From contig NZ_DOPX01000014.1 in the NCBI RefSeq assembly GCF_003514505.1, positions 75,081-139,080 on the forward strand: a stretch of DNA of 64,000 bases, given 5' to 3'. The translations under genes and the position numbers were made by a program. Shown one piece after another: positions 61,098 to 64,000 of the stretch; the first letter of the stretch is position 1; every line of letters begins with the position of its first letter. The stretch is from Proteiniclasticum sp. (lineage in GTDB: Bacteria > Bacillota > Clostridia > Clostridiales > Clostridiaceae). The notes under the pieces are model-generated. The model was not told where the DNA came from, made no database searches, and saw nothing but the letters and a program-made list of their open reading frames with translations.

Positions 61098-62159
61098 TCA
61101 TTTATTCCTTATTTTTGCCCTTCTGGAGTCCCCTCTATGAACCACAACCTGGAATCCAAGACTGTCCATGGACTTTTCCAAAAGTGATAGACTTTCTGCT
61201 GCTTCACAGCCGGTAAAAGCCTTATTGTCATATAGAAGGTACTTCTTTCTCACGTCTGTGGGGGACAGATTTGGCATTACGACATTGGCTCCTGCCTCCA
61301 TTCCAAACTCCCTTCCTCTAGGGTGAATGGTTCCAAGAGAAGTCGTTGATGGTATGAGTGCATCTGGCATCATCAGGCGGATGATGGACAAGAGCATCAA
61401 TGTAAGGTCCAAGGAACCATGCTCAAAGTCTTTGAACACTGATTCATGATGGGGCACAAAAGGTCCTATTCCTACCATTTCTGGATTCAGTTCTTTTAAG
61501 AATAAAAGATCTTTCACCAATGTGCTGCTGTTTTGAAAAGGAGAACCCACCATAAATCCTGTACCTACCTGATAGCCGATCTCTTTGAGATCCCATAAAT
61601 GCTTCATTCGTACCCGCAGATGTTCTCCCTTTGGATGAAGCTTTCCATAATGCTCTTCATCTGCAGTTTCATGCCGAAGGAGATACCTGTCGGCTCCAGC
61701 ATCATAGAGCTTCGTATAGCTTTCTTTCGATCTCTCCCCTAGAGAAAGCGTAATGGCACAATCGGGATAGGTTTTTCGGATGGATGATACAATCTCCGTC
61801 ATGACCTCATCTGAATAGTAGGGATCTTCTCCCCCTTGTATCACAAAGGTTCTAAAGCCTAGTTCATAGCCTGTTCTGCAGCAGGATAGAACTTCTTCCT
61901 TTGAGAGTCTGTACCGCTCTGCATTTTTATTTTCCCTGCGGATTCCGCAGTAGAGACAGTCGCAAACGCAGTAGCTTGTGAGCTCTATAAGCCCACGTAT
62001 ATAGACTTCATTACCAAAAACCTTTTCCCGGACCTTTCTTGCCCGATTCATAGCATAAGAGAGATCTTCTTTTGTAAAAGTATCCAGAAGAATCCTAAGA
62101 TCTGTTTCTGAAAGTATCAGATTGTTTTCTAGTTTTATCAGTCGTTCCAGATTATTCAT
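61098..62159 (-). CDS. hydE: [FeFe]-hydrogenase maturation radical SAM enzyme HydE
   Basis: Encodes 353 residues. HydE takes part in assembling the diiron subcluster (converting the HydG-made Fe-cysteine-CO-CN synthon). Radical SAM motif CVCDCLYCGIRRENK; also GLIELTSYC before it, IQGGEDPYYSDE, and EGHPKGEHLRVRMKHL-like region (here LHPKGEHLRVRMKHLWD). ATG directly follows the stop codon of the upstream TM1266 gene (TAG-ATG), so the two are translationally coupled. Confidence 0.95.
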   Translation of the reverse strand: MNNLERLIKLENNLILSETDLRILLDTFTKEDLSYAMNRARKVREKVFGNEVYIRGLIELTSYCVCDCLYCGIRRENKNAERYRLSKEEVLSCCRTGYELGFRTFVIQGGEDPYYSDEVMTEIVSSIRKTYPDCAITLSLGERSKESYTKLYDAGADRYLLRHETADEEHYGKLHPKGEHLRVRMKHLWDLKEIGYQVGTGFMVGSPFQNSSTLVKDLLFLKELNPEMVGIGPFVPHHESVFKDFEHGSLDLTLMLLSIIRLMMPDALIPSTTSLGTIHPRGREFGMEAGANVVMPNLSPTDVRKKYLLYDNKAFTGCEAAESLSLLEKSMDSLGFQVVVHRGDSRRAKIRNK

Positions 62160-62417
62160 CTACTTTTCCCTCTTGCTCTTAGCATAAATGGTTTTCGTGG
62201 ATACGCCATCAAGCATTCCGAGTTTTCCGGATAAGGTGCTGATGATGTCCATAGGAGCGTCCACCGCCACAGAAATGATATTCATAGATTTTTCTTTATA
62301 CGGAATACCCATTCTGCCAATGATGTATTCTCCATACTCATGTAGTATCTGGTTCATTCTTTCTGCAGAATCATATTTTTCTACTACAATACCTATGAGT
62401 GCTACTCTTTCTTCCAT
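62160..62417 (-). CDS. TM1266-type ACT-domain protein, putative regulator of the hydrogenase system
   Basis: Encodes 85 residues, one ACT-like ferredoxin fold: VALIGIVVEKYDSAERMNQIL, IGRMGIPYKEKSMNIISVAVD (in part) and LSGKLGMLDGVSTKTIYAK. Proteins of this family (iron-only hydrogenase system regulator, TM1266) are nearly always next to hydrogenase maturation genes. The frame is open upstream to 62444, but ATG at 62417 follows GGAGGGAATT. First gene of the TM1266-hydE-hydG-hydF operon. Confidence 0.88.
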   Translation of the reverse strand: MEERVALIGIVVEKYDSAERMNQILHEYGEYIIGRMGIPYKEKSMNIISVAVDAPMDIISTLSGKLGMLDGVSTKTIYAKSKREK

Positions 62418-62429
62418 AATTCCCTCCAT

Positions 62430-62486
62430 AAAAAAATGCGCCAAAAAGGCGCAGAACTTCCATTCATTCTTTCACACGCCTTCTCC
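62430..62486 (-). promoter_or_regulatory. Probable attenuator in the leader of the hydrogenase maturation operon
   Basis: Minus strand: TGCGCC-TTTTT-GGCGCA followed by seven T (62430-62453) is an intrinsic terminator just 6 bases before the ribosome site of the first gene. Upstream, GAGAAGGCG (62477-62485) can pair with CGCCTTTTT of the terminator's first arm and loop (nine pairs, one wobble), which would form an antiterminator. A -10 TATGAT lies at 62568-62573, giving a leader of about 145 bases. Terminator and alternative pairing are seen; regulation is inference. Confidence 0.55.
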
Positions 62487-62662
62487 TTCAGTACGAAACT
62501 TCAGGGTCAGTACAGGGTTTCAAATTACGGTTCGAAAGAAGAACTTTTCTCGTTTCTCACCAATTTCATCATATCACACTTATTGTTAAAAATATATCAT
62601 TTAGCCGCGTATGAAACTTCTATTTATTTCTATTTACTCCATCCATTTCAACAATAGACAGA

Positions 62663-62696
62663 AGTGATTTTTGATAAATAATTATCAAAAATCACT
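62663..62696. terminator. Terminator of the SOUL gene
   Basis: Fifteen-base arms 62663-62677 and 62682-62696 with a 4-base loop; it includes the SOUL stop codon. AT-rich, with T-rich flank. Confidence 0.65.
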
Positions 62697-63207
62697 CTTT
62701 GCTTCTTTTCACTGGAATCCAGATCTCATTCCGTCTGAAAAGTCCTGGGATGAAAGGCGGATTATAATAGGCTACACGAGTCTCTCCAGAAACTTCATAC
62801 CCTTTCTTGCTGATCCATTCCTTCAATCGAGCCTCCTGTTCCTTCTCAACCTTCCCGGAGGATACACCAGAAAAGGTGATGGCTGCATAGTCCCCCTCTT
62901 CGATCTTTTCTATAGAAAGTCTCTTGTCCTTTGGCAGAGGAATATCATGAAGATGTTCTTTCGGAAGGACAAAGGCCATGGTATAGACCTCTTCTTCTTT
63001 TTTCTCTATCACTGGAACGGTCATGCTGATTTTGGCCTCTTTTTCATTATTCTTGGAAATATACCGGAATAATGTCTGAAATCCTCCAGAAATCATCGGA
63101 TCTTCATTTTCCTTATACTTCACTACATAATACTCCTGATATTCTCGAATCTCAAAGGCTCCTTCTTTCTCTTTTACTCTATATTCCGGGCTTTCATATT
63201 TTCCCAT
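62692..63207 (-). CDS. SOUL-type heme-binding family protein
   Basis: Encodes 171 residues. Sequence YESPEYRVKEKEGAFEIREYQEYYVV (in part), GGFQTLFRYISKNNEKEAKI, SMTVPVIEK, and EARLKEWISKKGYEVSGETRVAYYNPPFIPGLFRRNE (in part) are the marks of the SOUL/HEBP fold, related to GyrI-like domains. Role in bacteria is unknown; ligand may be heme or another small molecule. Start ATG at 63207 follows AGAGGAATAAAA. A second copy of the same leader and start codon lies directly upstream (see repeat). Confidence 0.88.
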   Translation of the reverse strand: MGKYESPEYRVKEKEGAFEIREYQEYYVVKYKENEDPMISGGFQTLFRYISKNNEKEAKISMTVPVIEKKEEEVYTMAFVLPKEHLHDIPLPKDKRLSIEKIEEGDYAAITFSGVSSGKVEKEQEARLKEWISKKGYEVSGETRVAYYNPPFIPGLFRRNEIWIPVKRSKE

Positions 63208-63258
63208 TTTTATTCCTCTTTTCCTCTTTTCCCATTTTTATTCCTCTTTTCCTCTTTT
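63203..63258. repeat. Tandem duplication of 28 bases including ribosome site and start codon
   Basis: Two identical 28-base units, 63203-63230 and 63231-63258. Each holds AGAGGAATAAAAATGGG on the minus strand. The upstream ATG opens a 13-codon frame that stops at the TGA overlapping AAATATGAAAG, just inside the SOUL gene. Confidence 0.9.
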
Positions 63259-63365
63259 TTATGAATTTTCCTTGATAAACATTATCAACAATCTTTCATT
63301 TTTCCTTCATCAGAGCTCTTTCTAATGCTATAATTATACTATATAGAATTTGGAGGTAGAGTGTT

Positions 63366-63545
63366 ATGGACAACTACAATGTGGTACTAGACTTTTTCAA
63401 AAACGCTGCTGAGCCTGTAAATGCAGGTAAAGTTGTAGAAGGGACAGGTGTCGACCGTAAAGAAGTAGACAAGATCATGAAGAAGCTGAAGGAAGAATCT
63501 GTCATCGTCTCACCAAAGAGATGCTACTGGGAATTCAAAAAATAA
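63366..63545 (+). CDS. Small winged-helix-like DNA-binding protein, 59 residues
   Basis: Frame MDNYNVVLDFFKNAAEPVNA, then GKVVEGTGVDRKEVDKIMKK and LKEESVIVSPKRCYWEFKK. This is a compact wHTH: helix, recognition part (VEGTGVDRKEVDKIMKKL) and a C-terminal strand pair. TTGGAGG precedes the ATG by 8 bases, and TATAAT-like sequences lie at about 63328-63346. A terminator follows. Such short proteins are common in clostridia; targets unknown. Confidence 0.75.
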   Translation: MDNYNVVLDFFKNAAEPVNAGKVVEGTGVDRKEVDKIMKKLKEESVIVSPKRCYWEFKK

Positions 63546-63552
63546 TTTTGAA

Positions 63553-63594
63553 AGAATCACCATGCAGTTCCTGCTGTGCGGTGGTTCTTTTTCT
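63553..63594 (+). terminator. Terminator of the small wHTH gene
   Basis: GAATCACC (63554-63561) and GGTGGTTC (63580-63587), one wobble, then TTTTTC. Confidence 0.7.
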
Positions 63595-63618
63595 TATTCT
63601 ACTCTTTTTTTACACAAC

Positions 63619-63646
63619 AAAAAAGCCCTAAGCTTACGCTTAGAGC
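63619..63646 (-). terminator. Terminator of the ribosomal RNA operon
   Basis: Minus strand CTAAGC-GTAA-GCTTAG stem, extended by GC pairs, then TTTTTTG, shortly after the 5S end. Confidence 0.8.
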
Positions 63647-63653
63647 AGTGTAA

Positions 63654-63769
63654 CTGGCGACGACCTACTTTCCCACAGGGCTTCCCCTGCAGTATCATGG
63701 GCTCCTTGAGGCTTAACCGTCGTGTTCGGAATGGGAACGGGTGTAACCCTCAGAGATATAGACACCAGA
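63654..63769 (-). rRNA. rrf: 5S ribosomal RNA of the rRNA operon
   Basis: Minus strand TCTGGTGTC... with ACCCGTTCCCATTCCGAACA in the middle and the end pairing to the start. Differs from the copy at 58091 at a few sites. Lies about 80 bases after the 23S end. Confidence 0.96.
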
Positions 63770-63849
63770 TATGTGGTTTTAGAAAGATCTGCATCTTTCA
63801 AAACTGCATACAAAGAGATTGTAAAGAATTAGAGATTTTCTTTTTTTTG

Positions 63850-64000
63850 ATTAAGCCCTCGATCTATTAGTATGAGTAAGCTGAATACATTACTGCACTT
63901 ACACCTCTCACCTATCAACCTTGTGTTCTTCAAGGGATCTTACTGACTTACGTCATGGGAAATCTTATCTTAGGGTAGGCTTCACGCTTAGATGCTTTCA
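63850..64000 (-). rRNA. rrl: 23S ribosomal RNA, 3' end only
   Basis: Minus strand shows the conserved end of 23S rRNA, reading from the right edge TGAAAGCATCTAAGCGTGAA through CATGACGTAAG to the terminal GAGGGCTTAA. The rest of the gene lies beyond the window. The exact 3' end is approximate. Confidence 0.95.

Noticed and set aside
62437..62453. Hairpin before the TM1266 gene as the terminator of the SOUL gene
   Set aside because: The SOUL gene has its own hairpin at 62663-62696, and a -10 element lies between the two.
63203..63258. Possible start of a CRISPR-like or VNTR array
   Set aside because: Only two contiguous units without spacers; better seen as a local tandem duplication.

Overview
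The window reads as chromosome of an anaerobic, low-to-moderate GC Firmicute of the Clostridia. This rests on several things seen together: two T-box leaders, AddAB rather than RecBCD, a Gram-positive type LexA box, a bifunctional AdhE with Rex-like operators, the [FeFe]-hydrogenase maturases HydE, HydG and HydF, YhaM exoribonuclease, and strong AGGAGG-type ribosome binding sites. No species is assigned. No structural hydrogenase gene lies in the window.

Layout. 1-7.4 kb: 3' part of a DegV gene, pepT and yhaM (minus strand), then cca and an AEC-family transporter, then a two-gene cassette (a radical SAM protein and its partner) with two LexA-box-like sites at its promoter. 7.4-15.1 kb: a small ribbon-helix-helix gene and addAB (minus strand). 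15.3-25.6 kb: tRNA-Ser(GCU), a GNAT acetyltransferase, rbsK, a T-box leader with a probable His specifier driving a three-gene amino-acid ABC transporter, a membrane protein, sodA, an S9 peptidase and adenine deaminase. 25.6-29 kb: a gene of unknown function, a DbpA-like DEAD-box helicase and a DUF368 protein. 29-33.6 kb: a four-gene minus-strand operon of an SLC13-type transporter plus separate condensation, adenylation and carrier proteins, which looks like a minimal peptide-synthetase-like pathway in trans. 33.9-35.3 kb: a transglutaminase-like protein.

Two inserted or remodelled regions follow. 35.3-39.65 kb is bounded by tRNA-Thr(CGU) and a degenerate copy of the 3' part of that tRNA; it holds an IS3-type transposase relic and one large MacB-like ABC transporter gene. 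After two tandem thiM paralogues and adhE (39.8-44.6 kb), 44.6-50.7 kb ends at tRNA-Ser(UGA). It holds a truncated HipA-like gene, an ECF sigma/anti-sigma pair with three exported or membrane-anchored proteins of unknown function, a NADAR fragment and a broken tyrosine integrase.

From 50.7 kb on the region is core again: serS with a Ser T-box, a DUF1667/FAD-oxidoreductase pair, a UPF0182 membrane protein, an HD-domain protein, YjbQ, a self-standing 5S rRNA-tRNA-tRNA unit with its own consensus promoter, the TM1266-hydE-hydG-hydF operon behind a leader that carries a probable attenuator, a SOUL-type protein, a 59-residue winged-helix-like protein, and the 3' end of a ribosomal RNA operon (23S then 5S) on the minus strand running off the right edge.
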